Of a stretch of 64,000 nucleotides of DNA, positions 43,891 through 53,097 are shown in pieces. The number at the start of each line of letters is the position of its first letter. Position 1 is the first letter of the stretch. Under the pieces are notes generated by a model that ran no database searches, was not told the DNA's origin, and saw only the letters and a list, made by a program, of their open reading frames with translations. The position numbers and the translations under genes were made by a program. Source of the stretch: Alteribacillus sp041949975 (lineage in GTDB: Bacteria; Bacillota; Bacilli; Bacillales; Marinococcaceae); assembly GCF_041949975.1 (NCBI RefSeq), contig NZ_JBHFQG010000021.1:7037-71036 (forward strand), written 5' to 3'.

Positions 43891-45141
43891 TTATATAAAA
43901 AAGTCATGTTCTGCGTAGTCCTGCAGCGGTTGTTTCACATGATCATACTCATCATGATGGAAGAAAACCACCCCATGCGGATTACCGAACCCTTCTGATT
44001 CTTCAACTTTTCGCTGTACAGGCGTAAACATCGTATGACGGTCAAAACCTGGGTGCTCTTCTAACTCTTGCGGTACATTGAGTTTTTCTATTTTTTCTAC
44101 ACGAGGATATACCATCAAACTTCCTGCATGTCCTTTTGCTTTATTTTCTTTCGGAAAAAGTTTTTTCAGCTCCTCTTCCGGGGTGTTTGGATCTGACACG
44201 AGAATGTAGGCCTGGAACGGATTAAAGTTATACGTTTTTTGGATCAAATCAAATATATTGCCGCCTGGAATTCGGTTGGCGACTTCTATAAAACTAATCG
44301 AACCATTTTCATCTATAAAAAATTCCGGATGAATGAGACCGTGTTTGATATCAAATGCTTTGATTAACGCTTGGACTGCTCCGCGTATTTTTTTCCGCTG
44401 CTTTTCTATAGGAGGGGAAGGCGGCGCCATCATAGAATAACCAAATACGATATACTCTGTAATATTTAAAAATTGTATTTTCCCGTTATGAATAAACACT
44501 TCACATGAAACCTCGACACCATCGAGATGACTTTCTAATAAACAAGGGAAAGAATCACCCTTCAGCTGGTCGGCATCCTTCTCTGAACGAATGATATGAT
44601 GACCTACATCCCCTGCCTTGTTGAAGGCTTTGACGTGGATAGGATCTATTTCTTCTTCCTCTTTTAAAAGTGCATCATTAATCCGTCTTAAAAATTGTTT
44701 GACTTCCTCTTTATCCCTTGCTTCTTCAAATACTCCTACTTTCAATCCGCCCATCAGCGCCCGTCGTTTCATTTTTGCTTTATCCCGGAATAACAAGGCA
44801 TGCTTAAAGATTTTAGGATCATTTTGTAAACGAGAATTAATCGCTGCCGCCCATTCGACGGTGTCTTCGAATAGCGGAATAGCAAGCTTTACATTCTCTT
44901 TTTCTAATTTGTTATACAGCTCTTCACAATGATCACAAACTTCTTCCATGGAGACTCGTTTTTTAAAATCTTCAAAGTCCCAAGAAATATAAGGAAGGTC
45001 ATACTTTTTTGCGTAGTCTTCCATTCCTGGAGGCCCTACAATCACAAATGGCCTGTTGAGTTGGTCAATCGCTTCGATGGAAGGCAGACTCCAGCCAATT
45101 AATGCTGTTTTATAGTCTATGTCCCGCTTTGTTTTCGTCAT
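43891..45141 (-). CDS. ATP-grasp family ligase
   Basis: 416 residues. Central and C-terminal ATP-grasp features: HVKAFNKAGDVGHHIIRS lysine strand, SFPCLLESHLDGVEVSCEVF, and the metal-binding HPEFFIDENGSISFIEVANRIPGGNIFDL. These ligases activate a carboxylate as acyl phosphate and join it to an amine; substrate unknown. ATG 45141 is chosen because AAAGGGG is nine bases upstream. Operon with the papain-like gene. Confidence 0.85.
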   Translation of the reverse strand: MTKTKRDIDYKTALIGWSLPSIEAIDQLNRPFVIVGPPGMEDYAKKYDLPYISWDFEDFKKRVSMEEVCDHCEELYNKLEKENVKLAIPLFEDTVEWAAAINSRLQNDPKIFKHALLFRDKAKMKRRALMGGLKVGVFEEARDKEEVKQFLRRINDALLKEEEEIDPIHVKAFNKAGDVGHHIIRSEKDADQLKGDSFPCLLESHLDGVEVSCEVFIHNGKIQFLNITEYIVFGYSMMAPPSPPIEKQRKKIRGAVQALIKAFDIKHGLIHPEFFIDENGSISFIEVANRIPGGNIFDLIQKTYNFNPFQAYILVSDPNTPEEELKKLFPKENKAKGHAGSLMVYPRVEKIEKLNVPQELEEHPGFDRHTMFTPVQRKVEESEGFGNPHGVVFFHHDEYDHVKQPLQDYAEHDFFI

Positions 45142-45238
45142 TTTCGGCATCCCCTTTACCCTTCTATTTGGCTGATTACACAATATATTTTGACCCTGAA
45201 GGGAGAAGATTATGACTCACAATTTTATCAAATAAGAA

Positions 45239-45271
45239 AAAACCTGAACTGATTTACCAGTCCAGGTTTCT
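45239..45271 (-). terminator. Terminator after the 96-residue gene
   Basis: AAACCTGgACTG / CAGTtCAGGTTT stem with T tract on the minus strand. Confidence 0.8.
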
Positions 45272-45278
45272 CACGGTT

Positions 45279-45569
45279 TTATTGTTTATATCCATTTAAG
45301 GTGCTGGTTCCTTTCATTGTTACTACGTTTTCTTCCTTTGCGGAGTCAAAGGCTTCAATATCGACCATTCTATTCATCGTTCCTTTGCTCGTTTCAAATG
45401 TTAGATGTTCTTTCCGGCTGTCTCTTAATGCATCTGTGAAAAAACGCTGATTTTCGACTCCGTATATTTTTACTTCCCAATCTTCAGGATCGTCATTTTT
45501 CACGTTAATCTCACCTGTATTAAACTGAATTTCTTCATTTTGTTCATTAAATAGCTGATCTACTTTCAT
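45279..45569 (-). CDS. 96-residue acidic protein, unknown
   Basis: Start ATG 45569 follows AGGAGGGCT; longer upstream starts lack support. Soluble, acidic, beta-rich in appearance (EIQFNTGEINVKNDDPEDWEVKIYGVENQ, MVDIEAFDSAKEENVVTMKGTSTLNG). No family recognised; monocistronic with a terminator. Confidence 0.65.
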   Translation of the reverse strand: MKVDQLFNEQNEEIQFNTGEINVKNDDPEDWEVKIYGVENQRFFTDALRDSRKEHLTFETSKGTMNRMVDIEAFDSAKEENVVTMKGTSTLNGYKQ

Positions 45570-45741
45570 CATAGCCCTCCTGTCTGTTTGTTTTATTGCG
45601 TCTGTGATCCTCTTCCCTGCTGCAGCCTCTCTCAAACGTATTTGATCATCACCGGTACGGCAGACTCCGATGAGAAACATCGTCAATCACTGGTATTAGT
45701 TTTTTCTACGTTTGCTGTTTTCCACTCTTTTGCTGTAGGGG

Positions 45742-45920
45742 ATGGACCCTCGTTCCGCTATGTCTCAAAAAAAGAGCTTTATGGATAGGCTCGCGGCCCC
45801 TCATTCCGTTATTCTATATAAACACAGATATAAGGTGATCTGCGGGAAACAACGGAACCACGGTCCACGTAAGGCCTCCAAAAAGAGAAAATAATGAAAA
45901 TAACGGTAACCTGTGTCCAC
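45742..45920. repeat. Foldback repeat locus, four arms
   Basis: Forward GGACCCTCGTTCCGCTATG and GCCCCTCATTCCGTTATTC, then reverse AAACAACGGAACCACGGTCC and AAATAACGGTAACCTGTGTCC. With 24018-24212, the best preserved locus of this family. Confidence 0.72.
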
Positions 45921-45924
45921 CGCC

Positions 45925-46692
45925 TCAAATATTTGAGCCATACAGACGCATGGTATTATGCAGAATTTGTTCTTTTAGAGTGTGGATGTTCATTTTTCTT
46001 TCTTTTGCTAAAAAAGCTGCGATGTCCGGCAGAAATAATGGTGTGGTTTCTTTTCCTTCAAAAGGCCCTTTAAACGGCCATGGGCCGTCCGTTTCCATTA
46101 ACAATTGTTCCATTGGAATAAAGGTAGCTAAGACTTGATCTCTCTCGCGATAGCATACTTCTGGTGTGAGGGAAACGTAATAACCCGCAGCTGTAATTTG
46201 CCGGACCACTTCCATCTGGGCTTTCAGCCAGTGGAAATGCGCAGCGATGTCAGGGGTTTCCTGCTGCAGGATTTCATAAACGATGGCTGCTTTATCATAA
46301 ACAGCATGAAGAGCTGCAGGAAGAGAGTGTTCTTCCGCTGTATGTAAACACCGTTTGAAAAAGTCCATATGTGATTCAAGAGAATGCGGGAGTTTTTCGA
46401 GTTCATAATGAGGCAGACCTATTTCTCCAATGCATGCTATGTTATTACGTTCCTGGCGGATAAGCCGCTGCCATTCTTGAAAATCGGATTCCTTTGGCAA
46501 ACCTTTTTCCGGATGAAAACCGGCACCTGCCAAAATAAAATCAGGAAACTTTTCTTTTAGCTCCAATGTTTTATACGAGGAAGCAAGATCGTAAGAAACG
46601 GCAATTACTTTTTTGATGCCGGCTTTTTGCCAGGAATTTATTTTCATTTCTATGTTTTCATATTGATCTAAATGGATATGAGCATCTATCAT
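45925..46692 (-). CDS. TatD-family metal-dependent hydrolase
   Basis: 255 residues. Metal-binding IDAHIHLDQY (HxH) at the N-terminus, GAGFHPE, GEIGLPHYE, LHAVYDKA, FHWLKA and the late ETDGPWPF are the TatD/YabD DNase-family landmarks in order. ATG 46692 follows AAAGGAG; an upstream start is not supported. Probable 3'-5' DNase or related hydrolase. Confidence 0.88.
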   Translation of the reverse strand: MIDAHIHLDQYENIEMKINSWQKAGIKKVIAVSYDLASSYKTLELKEKFPDFILAGAGFHPEKGLPKESDFQEWQRLIRQERNNIACIGEIGLPHYELEKLPHSLESHMDFFKRCLHTAEEHSLPAALHAVYDKAAIVYEILQQETPDIAAHFHWLKAQMEVVRQITAAGYYVSLTPEVCYRERDQVLATFIPMEQLLMETDGPWPFKGPFEGKETTPLFLPDIAAFLAKERKMNIHTLKEQILHNTMRLYGSNI

Positions 46693-46808
46693 GGAAGGAC
46701 TCCTTTTACCTTTTATATCCATCGTAACGCAGGATGGATAAGACAAAAATGAAAAAGGTGATTGATGAAAAGGATTAATCCAGCGGGTCGAGGTGGTAGA
46801 CAGGATGT

Positions 46809-47096
46809 TTATTTTAAACCTAACGTGTTTTTAATACGGTACACATCTCTTTTGTTCGTCCAGGTTTCGTCTTTTAATACGTCATAGCTTGCTTCAAGGT
46901 TCTCTAACCGGTCTTTTATATCACTAAATTCTTTGGCATTCTGCCTTTTCATGCCATCGATTTCAGCTTTTAATTCCTCCTGGCCTGTTTTTAAAGCAGA
47001 CAGCATTCGTCCGTGCTCTTTTAGAGTTTCTCCTTGCTCTGTTAAAGTCTCTTGAATATGGTTAAGCGCTCCTAAAATCCGTTTTTCCATTTCCAT
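46809..47096 (-). CDS. Coiled-coil protein, unknown
   Basis: 95 residues forming an almost continuous heptad coiled coil (ETLTEQGETLKEHGRMLSAL ... DIKDRLENLEASYDVL). AAAGGAGAAAG precedes the ATG. Bacillus genomes carry similar short coiled-coil proteins of unknown role. Divergent from the Y-family polymerase. Confidence 0.75.
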   Translation of the reverse strand: MEMEKRILGALNHIQETLTEQGETLKEHGRMLSALKTGQEELKAEIDGMKRQNAKEFSDIKDRLENLEASYDVLKDETWTNKRDVYRIKNTLGLK

Positions 47097-47194
47097 TGTC
47101 TTTCTCCTTTTTCGACGAATTTAAATGTATTATAGCACGAGCGTTCTGTTTTAAAAAAGAAATCTGGGAGCGGCTGATGGAAAATGTCTACTGT

Positions 47195-47223
47195 TGAAAA
47201 GGAACGTTTGTTCTCATATAATA
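47195..47223 (+). promoter_or_regulatory. SOS-controlled promoter of the Y-family polymerase gene
   Basis: TTGAAA (47195-47200), exactly 17 bp, TATAAT (47218-47223). GAACGTTTGTTC (47203-47214) in the spacer is a perfect Gram-positive LexA core (GAAC-n4-GTTC). This also shows that coding must start after 47223. Confidence 0.85.
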
Positions 47224-47258
47224 AAATTATCTCAAGTCTTTTTAGTGGAGCGATGATG

Positions 47259-48491
47259 ATGGAGAGGATCGTATTTTTAGTGGATATGCAGTCGTTTTAT
47301 GCGAGCTTTGAAAAGGTCTGCCGCGCAGACCTTGAAGATAAACCCGTAGTCGTGGCGGGAGATCCAAAAATCCGCAGCGGCGTCATCCTTGCGGCCTGCC
47401 CAATCGCCAAACAATGGGGCGTGAAAACGGCAGAAGCTCTTTGGGAAGCAGAAAATAAATGTCCGGATCTCGTGGTCATTAAACCGCGTATGCAGGCCTA
47501 CTTGGATGCCTCGGTTGAAATTGCTGCCGTGCTTGAAACGTTCAGCGATGAAGTCGAACCGTACAGCGTGGATGAAATTTTTGTAGAAATGACCTATTCC
47601 CTTGAACCGTTCGGCGGCGATCCAGTAAAAGCAGCAGAGCGTATGAAACGGCAAATTAAACGAATGCTTGGCGTAAACGCCCGTGTTGGCATTGGTCCGA
47701 CAAAAGTGCTTGCCAAGATGGCTTGCGACCATTTCGCGAAAAAAGCGCCGGAAGGAATTTTTACATTAACTCAAGATAATTTGGAGCAGAAGCTATGGCC
47801 GCGTTCCATCGGGGACTTATTTGGAGTTGGAAAACGAATGGAGCGCCACCTTCGTAATATGGGCATCCGCACCATCGGCCAGCTTGCCCGCTTTCCGCTC
47901 GAACAAATGAAAAAACGCTGGGGCATAAATGGAGAGCTGCTTTGGCGGACTGCTTACGGATGGGATCCCTCCCCCGTAACAGTCAACACCCATATCCGCC
48001 GCAAAGGCATCGGCCACCATATGACGCTTCCCCGCGATTATTATACGTGGGACGAAGTCAAAGTCGTTTTGCGGGAATTGAGTGAAGAGGTGGCCCGCCG
48101 TGCCAGGCAGAACGGCTATATGGGCACGACTGTTTCTGCAGGGGCGGGCGGCCATGATTTTGATTTTCCGGCCGGTTTTCACCGCCAGACAAAGCTTGAG
48201 GATTATACCAATGACGGAAGAGTCATTTACGAAGCAGCTGCCGGGCTTTTTCATGAGCATTGGGATGGATATCCGCTGCGAAGTGTCGGCATTACGCTCG
48301 ATCAGCTCGCAAATGATACCTTTCGCCAGCTCAACCTGTTTCACCCCATTCAAGACCGCGAAACCTTGAATCAAACAGTAGATGATTTAAAAGAGCGGTT
48401 TGGGAGCGGTACGCTTCTTTATGCTTCTTCTCTTACCGATGCAGGCCAAGCCCAGCTGCGCGCACAAAAAATTGGCGGCCATTACAAATAA
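47259..48491 (+). CDS. Y-family translesion DNA polymerase (YqjW/UvrX type)
   Basis: 410 residues. Copies damaged DNA with low fidelity during the SOS response. Palm motifs FLVDMQSFYASFEKV and YSVDEIFVEM carry the catalytic acids; VGIGPTKVLAKMA and HhH region FGVGKRMERHLRNMGIRTIGQL follow. A C-terminal beta-clamp motif-like QLNLF is present. Of three consecutive ATGs the third (47259) has best spacing to GGAG; longer starts are excluded by the promoter at 47195-47223. Confidence 0.92.
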   Translation: MERIVFLVDMQSFYASFEKVCRADLEDKPVVVAGDPKIRSGVILAACPIAKQWGVKTAEALWEAENKCPDLVVIKPRMQAYLDASVEIAAVLETFSDEVEPYSVDEIFVEMTYSLEPFGGDPVKAAERMKRQIKRMLGVNARVGIGPTKVLAKMACDHFAKKAPEGIFTLTQDNLEQKLWPRSIGDLFGVGKRMERHLRNMGIRTIGQLARFPLEQMKKRWGINGELLWRTAYGWDPSPVTVNTHIRRKGIGHHMTLPRDYYTWDEVKVVLRELSEEVARRARQNGYMGTTVSAGAGGHDFDFPAGFHRQTKLEDYTNDGRVIYEAAAGLFHEHWDGYPLRSVGITLDQLANDTFRQLNLFHPIQDRETLNQTVDDLKERFGSGTLLYASSLTDAGQAQLRAQKIGGHYK

Positions 48492-48499
48492 TCCTCCTC

Positions 48500-48540
48500 A
48501 AAGACGCGGCGTCCATCGACCACGTCTTTCTTGATAAAAA
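48500..48540 (+). terminator. Terminator after the polymerase gene
   Basis: AAAGACG / CGTCTTT arms with inner GG-CC pairing and T-rich tail. Confidence 0.7.
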
Positions 48541-48622
48541 AAGATTTCAAAATTTTATTTATTTTAGTATAATAAAAAGAGAACTCGAGTAGTCTTAGAA
48601 GATCTTGACGGGAGGGGATTTT

Positions 48623-50206
48623 TTGAAAAGAGAAGATTTAATTGCTCCAGAAAAGTACAATGTAACAAATGAATTGGAAGCGTTTACAAACAATGAGCAC
48701 CGGGTGGCGGTTCGCTGGCTGAGTGAAGACGGCAACAGGCGGGAAGTCTCCTACTCTGAACTGATTAAGCGCACCAATCAATACGCCAACGCCCTTATAG
48801 CAGAAGGTTTTCAAAAAGGCGACCGTATTCTTATTATTCTGCCACGGCTGCCGGAGGCTTATATGGCTTATCTTGCCTGCCTGAAAGCAGGAATTATTGC
48901 TATACCTTGTTCTGAAATGCTGCGGGCAAAAGATTTAAGTTACCGCATTAACCACTCCACAGCTAAAGGTGTGATAGCTTTTCACAAGGCTACCGAAGAA
49001 ACAGATAAAATAGACGAAAGCACGCCTTCCTTAGAAAAGAAATTTGTTATTGGCGGAGAACAGAACGGCTGGAAAGCATTTGAAGAAAGTGTCATTCTGC
49101 AAAGTGACCAATTCAGCGGTGAAAACACCTCCCGGGATGATATTGCTTTTCTATCTTATACTTCAGGTACGACAGGAAATCCAAAAGGAGTGGTACATAC
49201 CCACGCCTGGGCGTATGCACATGTTCGTACAGCAGCAAAGGAATGGCTCGATGTACGGGAAAACGATATTGTCTGGGCTACGGCAGCTCCTGGGTGGCAA
49301 AAATGGATATGGAGTCCGTTTTTATCAACAATCACCCTTGGTGCGACTGCATTTGTTTATCAAGGCAAATTCGATCCGAATACGTATCTCAGCCTGCTGG
49401 AAAAAGAAAAAATTAACGTCCTCTGCTGCACCCCGACAGAGTACCGGCTCATGTCAAAAGTCGACAGCCTGTCTTCGTATAACTTGCCGGAGCTCCGAAG
49501 TACAGTGTCTGCAGGCGAGCCTCTGAACCGCCCGGTGATCGAAGCTTTTAAAGAGGCTTTTGACGTGGATGTCCGCGATGGATACGGACAAACGGAAAAT
49601 ACGCTGTTAGTCGGAACACTGCTTGATATGACCATAAAACCTGGTTCGATGGGAAAACCGACTCCTGGGAACACAGTCGACGTTATTAATGACAAAGGGC
49701 AGCCGGCAGCACCCGGAGAGGTTGGCGATATCGCTGTTCATAAAGACTGCCCTGCGCTTTTTAAGGAATATTATAAAGATACCGGGCGGACCGCTGCTGC
49801 GTTTCGAGGAGATTGGTATTTAACCGGTGATCAGGCGTCAAAAGATGAGGATGGCTACCTCTGGTTTGAAGGGCGCAGCGATGACATTATTATCAGCTCC
49901 GGCTACACGATCGGTCCATTTGAAGTCGAAGATGCTCTGACCAAACATGAGGCTGTAAAAGAATGCGCGGTTGTCGCTTGTCCAGATGAAGTCCGCGGAA
50001 GCATTGTCAAAGCCTATATCGTATTAAAAGATCCAGACAGCGCTGCAAATAAAGAAGCATTAATTCAAGAGCTCCAGGATCATACGAAAGCGCTCACAGC
50101 TCCATACAAGTACCCTCGCCACATTGAGTTTATCGAAGAGCTTCCTAAAACAACCTCCGGGAAAATCAGGCGCGTGGAGCTTCGCCAAAAGGAATTACAA
50201 CGGTAG
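48623..50206 (+). CDS. Acyl-CoA synthetase (acetyl/medium-chain type, MbcS/YtcI-like)
   Basis: 527-residue ANL-superfamily ligase. LSYTSGTTGNPKGVVHTH P-loop, the WKWIWSPF-like segment, DGYGQTENT, GDQASKDEDGYLWFEGRSDDIIISSGYTIGPFEVE hinge, and TTSGKIRRVELR with the catalytic Lys are all present. TTG at 48623 follows GGGAGGGG and replaces a longer poorly supported start. Monocistronic. Likely activates a short or branched carboxylic acid. Confidence 0.9.
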   Translation: MKREDLIAPEKYNVTNELEAFTNNEHRVAVRWLSEDGNRREVSYSELIKRTNQYANALIAEGFQKGDRILIILPRLPEAYMAYLACLKAGIIAIPCSEMLRAKDLSYRINHSTAKGVIAFHKATEETDKIDESTPSLEKKFVIGGEQNGWKAFEESVILQSDQFSGENTSRDDIAFLSYTSGTTGNPKGVVHTHAWAYAHVRTAAKEWLDVRENDIVWATAAPGWQKWIWSPFLSTITLGATAFVYQGKFDPNTYLSLLEKEKINVLCCTPTEYRLMSKVDSLSSYNLPELRSTVSAGEPLNRPVIEAFKEAFDVDVRDGYGQTENTLLVGTLLDMTIKPGSMGKPTPGNTVDVINDKGQPAAPGEVGDIAVHKDCPALFKEYYKDTGRTAAAFRGDWYLTGDQASKDEDGYLWFEGRSDDIIISSGYTIGPFEVEDALTKHEAVKECAVVACPDEVRGSIVKAYIVLKDPDSAANKEALIQELQDHTKALTAPYKYPRHIEFIEELPKTTSGKIRRVELRQKELQR

Positions 50207-50225
50207 AACAACCACGAAGAAGCTC

Positions 50226-50510
50226 GTTGTCTCAAAAGCCATTGCACGGGAAACAGCCGGTCATGAAAATAAGTCCACGACCGGCTGTTTTGCTTTGTTT
50301 TCTCTTTTCTGTACAGGCAGCGGCGCTCGAGATGACCCTCTTCAAGCAGGGTCGGCCGCAACATCTTTAAAAAGCAAACAACGGGGAGTACAACATCTTA
50401 CAAGAGCCTTTCTTCATTACCGCTTCCTCTTTCTCTTGTCTCAGGCTTTAAAACCCTTTTTTTGGAATGTTGCAATAAAAGATAGGGCTGCGTCTTCCTT
50501 TTGAGACAAC
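50226..50510. mobile_element. MITE-like element, copy 2
   Basis: 285 bp bounded by a perfect 13-bp inverted repeat GTTGTCTCAAAAG / CTTTTGAGACAAC, with an internal hairpin AAACAGCCGGTC / GACCGGCTGTTT. No coding capacity. Related to 40549-40915. Confidence 0.78.
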
Positions 50511-50518
50511 CCCTTTCA

Positions 50519-51079
50519 TTACTTATTCATTTTTTGAACCCACTTTATAAAAGCACGGAGCGATTGATCAAGCGCCTGCTTTGTTTTTTCATCTGTTATT
50601 TTTCCGTCCTCTATTTTATTCGAAACCTGGCCGACATACACTTCAGGCTGCTGCATCACAAGCGCTCCAGCTGCTGCGAGGGTTTGTTTCACTTGCACTT
50701 GTGCAAAAGCAGTCCCCGTCATAGCAGGAGAAGCACCTAAAACAAATGCTGGTTTGTTTTCCAGGACATTTTCATTTGTAACACTTGCTGCCCAGTCTAA
50801 TGCATTTTTTAACATCCCCGGGACCCCATGGCTGTACTCAGGGGTAACAATCAATAATCCATCTGCCTCCTCTATTGCCTCTTTGAAAACTACAACTGCT
50901 TCTGGGTCTCCGTTTTCTTCTAGATCTCCATTAAACAATGGGATATGTTTGAGATCATAAATGGAAAAGTCAACTGAATCCGGCCGTTCCTGCGCTAAAT
51001 GCTTTAAGACTACTCTATTGTAAGAATCTTTACGCAAACTTCCGGCAATACCTGTAATTTTTAAGCTTTCTGTATTCAT
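50519..51079 (-). CDS. NADPH-dependent FMN reductase
   Basis: 186-residue flavodoxin-fold reductase. The FMN phosphate loop GSLRKDSYNRVVLKHL and the TPEYSHGVPGMLKNALDW signature mark the azoreductase/chromate reductase-like group. Cytosolic; reduces quinones, azo dyes or free flavin. Its stop is 9 bp from a MITE. Monocistronic. Confidence 0.93.
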   Translation of the reverse strand: MNTESLKITGIAGSLRKDSYNRVVLKHLAQERPDSVDFSIYDLKHIPLFNGDLEENGDPEAVVVFKEAIEEADGLLIVTPEYSHGVPGMLKNALDWAASVTNENVLENKPAFVLGASPAMTGTAFAQVQVKQTLAAAGALVMQQPEVYVGQVSNKIEDGKITDEKTKQALDQSLRAFIKWVQKMNK

Positions 51080-51361
51080 TGTTCCACCCCGTTCTTATTA
51101 TTTCTAATTCTTATCTTCCCTGCTGTCTTCCAGACAAAACAAAAGAAAGAGAGGAGATAATCTTTCAATCTCTGAATCCTTCTCGAAAAGTTTTGTTAAC
51201 ATAGTTATCAGTCTGATATACTAATAAGTATCATCTTATCAGAATACTATTAATATTAGCGCTATTCCTCCTCGATCTTCATAATTCTTCCATACATACG
51301 ATGGAGTAACGGGGATGAAATAGAAAAATAGAGACAGAAACAGGAGGGATTATTACTGAAT

Positions 51362-52714
51362 GTGAACGAATTTTTAGGAATGATCAGTGATTTTGTGTGG
51401 GGGCCGCCGTTTCTTATATTGTTAGTCGGCACCGGTATTTATTTAACCTTTCGATTGGCTTTTTTGCAGTTTAAAACACTGCCGTATGCTCTAAAATTAG
51501 TGTTTACAAAAAACCAGGACAAACAATCGGAAGGTGATATTTCCCACTTTCAATCGTTAATGACAGCACTCGCGGCAACAGTCGGTACCGGTAACATAGC
51601 CGGGGTTGCCACAGCCGTTGTGGTTGGTGGTCCAGGTGCTGTTTTTTGGATGTGGATGTCGGCATTGTTTGGGATGGCTACTAAATATGCAGAAGCCATC
51701 CTTGCTGTTAAATACAGGGTAAAGGATGAACGCGGCGAGATGGCCGGCGGTCCGATGTATTATATCGAAAAAGGACTTGGCTGGAAATGGCTGGCTGTAT
51801 TATTCGCCGTTTTCGCAGCAGTGGCTTCGCTCGGGATTGGAAACACGGTACAATCCAACTCAGTCGCAGACGTACTTCAAGAAAACTGGAGCTTCCCGTA
51901 TTGGGCCACTGGTATTATTCTTATGATTTTAACTGGAATTGTTATTATTGGCGGTATTAAATCCATCGGTCGGGTGGTAGCTTTTATTGTTCCGGTGATG
52001 GCGGTTTTCTATGTTATCGGAGGACTTATCCTTATTCTCTTCAATTTTGACCTCGTTCCAGAAGCGGTAAGCTTAATTTTCACCGATGCGTTTACCGGCC
52101 AGGCTGTAGCGGGCGGGGCGATTGGTGCCGTAATTCAAATGGGTGTGGCCCGCGGGGTGTTTTCAAACGAAGCCGGGCTCGGTTCTGCTCCGATTGCAGC
52201 AGCTTCCGCACGAACCGATTATCCGGGACGACAAGCATTAGTATCGATGACCCAGGTGTTTATCGACACCATTATTATCTGTTCTATCACTGGTATGGCC
52301 CTGGTGATGGGTGAACTGTATTTAGATGCAAACTCGTATGTAGACGGCGCCGCATTGACTTCTGCTACCTTTGAAATGTTTTTAGGACCTGCAGGTGCGT
52401 TTATCGTCTCGATCGGCCTTGTTTTCTTCGCCTATTCTACCATGCTTGGCTGGTCTTATTACGGCGAACGCTGCATTTATTATTTAACGAATAAAACTTC
52501 TTCCATCATGGTGTACCGGGTTATTTTTGTGATTGCTATATTCTTTGGCGCCATATTAGAGCTTGATACCGTTTGGACCATCGCTGATATTATGAACGGC
52601 TTAATGGCTGCACCAAACTTAATTGGGCTGCTCGGGCTATCCGGTGTTGTCGCTGCAGAAACTGCATTTTTCCTTCAGAGAAAACGAGAAGAAGAACAAA
52701 AACTAAAAAATTAA
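51362..52714 (+). CDS. Sodium/alanine (amino acid) symporter, AGCS family (AlsT-like)
   Basis: 450 residues with about 11 membrane helices. The family motif GGPMYYIEKGLGWKWLA, QSLMTALAATVGTGNIAGVATAV, ARGVFSNEAGLGSAPIAAASA and the C-terminal MNGLMAAPNLIGLLGL are present. Imports alanine, glycine or glutamine with sodium. GTG start; AGGAGGG is somewhat far (about 13 bases). Between 51080 and 51361 I see no riboswitch, only an AT-rich region with a GATA-type partial dyad near 51210-51240. Confidence 0.93.
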   Translation: MNEFLGMISDFVWGPPFLILLVGTGIYLTFRLAFLQFKTLPYALKLVFTKNQDKQSEGDISHFQSLMTALAATVGTGNIAGVATAVVVGGPGAVFWMWMSALFGMATKYAEAILAVKYRVKDERGEMAGGPMYYIEKGLGWKWLAVLFAVFAAVASLGIGNTVQSNSVADVLQENWSFPYWATGIILMILTGIVIIGGIKSIGRVVAFIVPVMAVFYVIGGLILILFNFDLVPEAVSLIFTDAFTGQAVAGGAIGAVIQMGVARGVFSNEAGLGSAPIAAASARTDYPGRQALVSMTQVFIDTIIICSITGMALVMGELYLDANSYVDGAALTSATFEMFLGPAGAFIVSIGLVFFAYSTMLGWSYYGERCIYYLTNKTSSIMVYRVIFVIAIFFGAILELDTVWTIADIMNGLMAAPNLIGLLGLSGVVAAETAFFLQRKREEEQKLKN

Positions 52715-52735
52715 CACCGCTTCGACATTACATTA

Positions 52736-53089
52736 AGCTGTCCCTGGTCTGATATGCTCCCCAAAAGGTAGACAGATAAAATAAAAAATCTGTTTGGCCT
52801 GGAGGGGAGTATTTTTATGGCACAGAGTCGGTTTAATGCAGAACAAAAGCGCAAGTGCCCTGTTCAGCCTCGACAGGTAAATGTTCTTCAGTCATGAAAG
52901 GCGCTCTTACTTCCACAGGATGTGGTGACTTCTGCGTTGCACTTTCGTCGCCAAAAACGTCACGTCCTGTGACAACGTCAAACTGGCTTGCACAGGATGT
53001 GCTGACTTTTGCGTTGCGAACAGCCGCTTAGTTTCTTCTTATTATTTTTATTGTCTACTTGACGGGGTGCAGTTCAGTCAGGGACAGCT
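52736..53089. mobile_element. Nested insertion remnant: outer inverted repeat, IS3-family remnant, structured repeat
   Basis: Outer arms AGCTGTCCCTG / CAGGGACAGCT (11 bp, perfect). Inside, 52755-53071 has IS3/IS150-like ends (TGCTCCCCAAAAGGTAGACA and TGTCTACTTGACGGGGTGCA) and the first codons of an orfA-like gene, MAQSRFNAEQK, after GGAGGGGAG. The transposase body is replaced by copy 3 of the dispersed structured repeat. Confidence 0.65.
52841..53022. repeat. Dispersed structured repeat, copy 3 (3' truncated)
   Basis: Matches copy 2 from GAACAAAAGCGCAAG through the second ACAGGATGTG unit to GCGTTGCGAACA, then stops at IS-derived sequence. Keeps the 80-bp segment that copy 1 lacks. Confidence 0.8.
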
Positions 53090-53097
53090 CTTTTTTG

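Noticed and set aside
51080..51361. Glycine or other riboswitch before the amino acid symporter
   Set aside because: No conserved riboswitch core could be found; only AT-rich sequence with a partial dyad.
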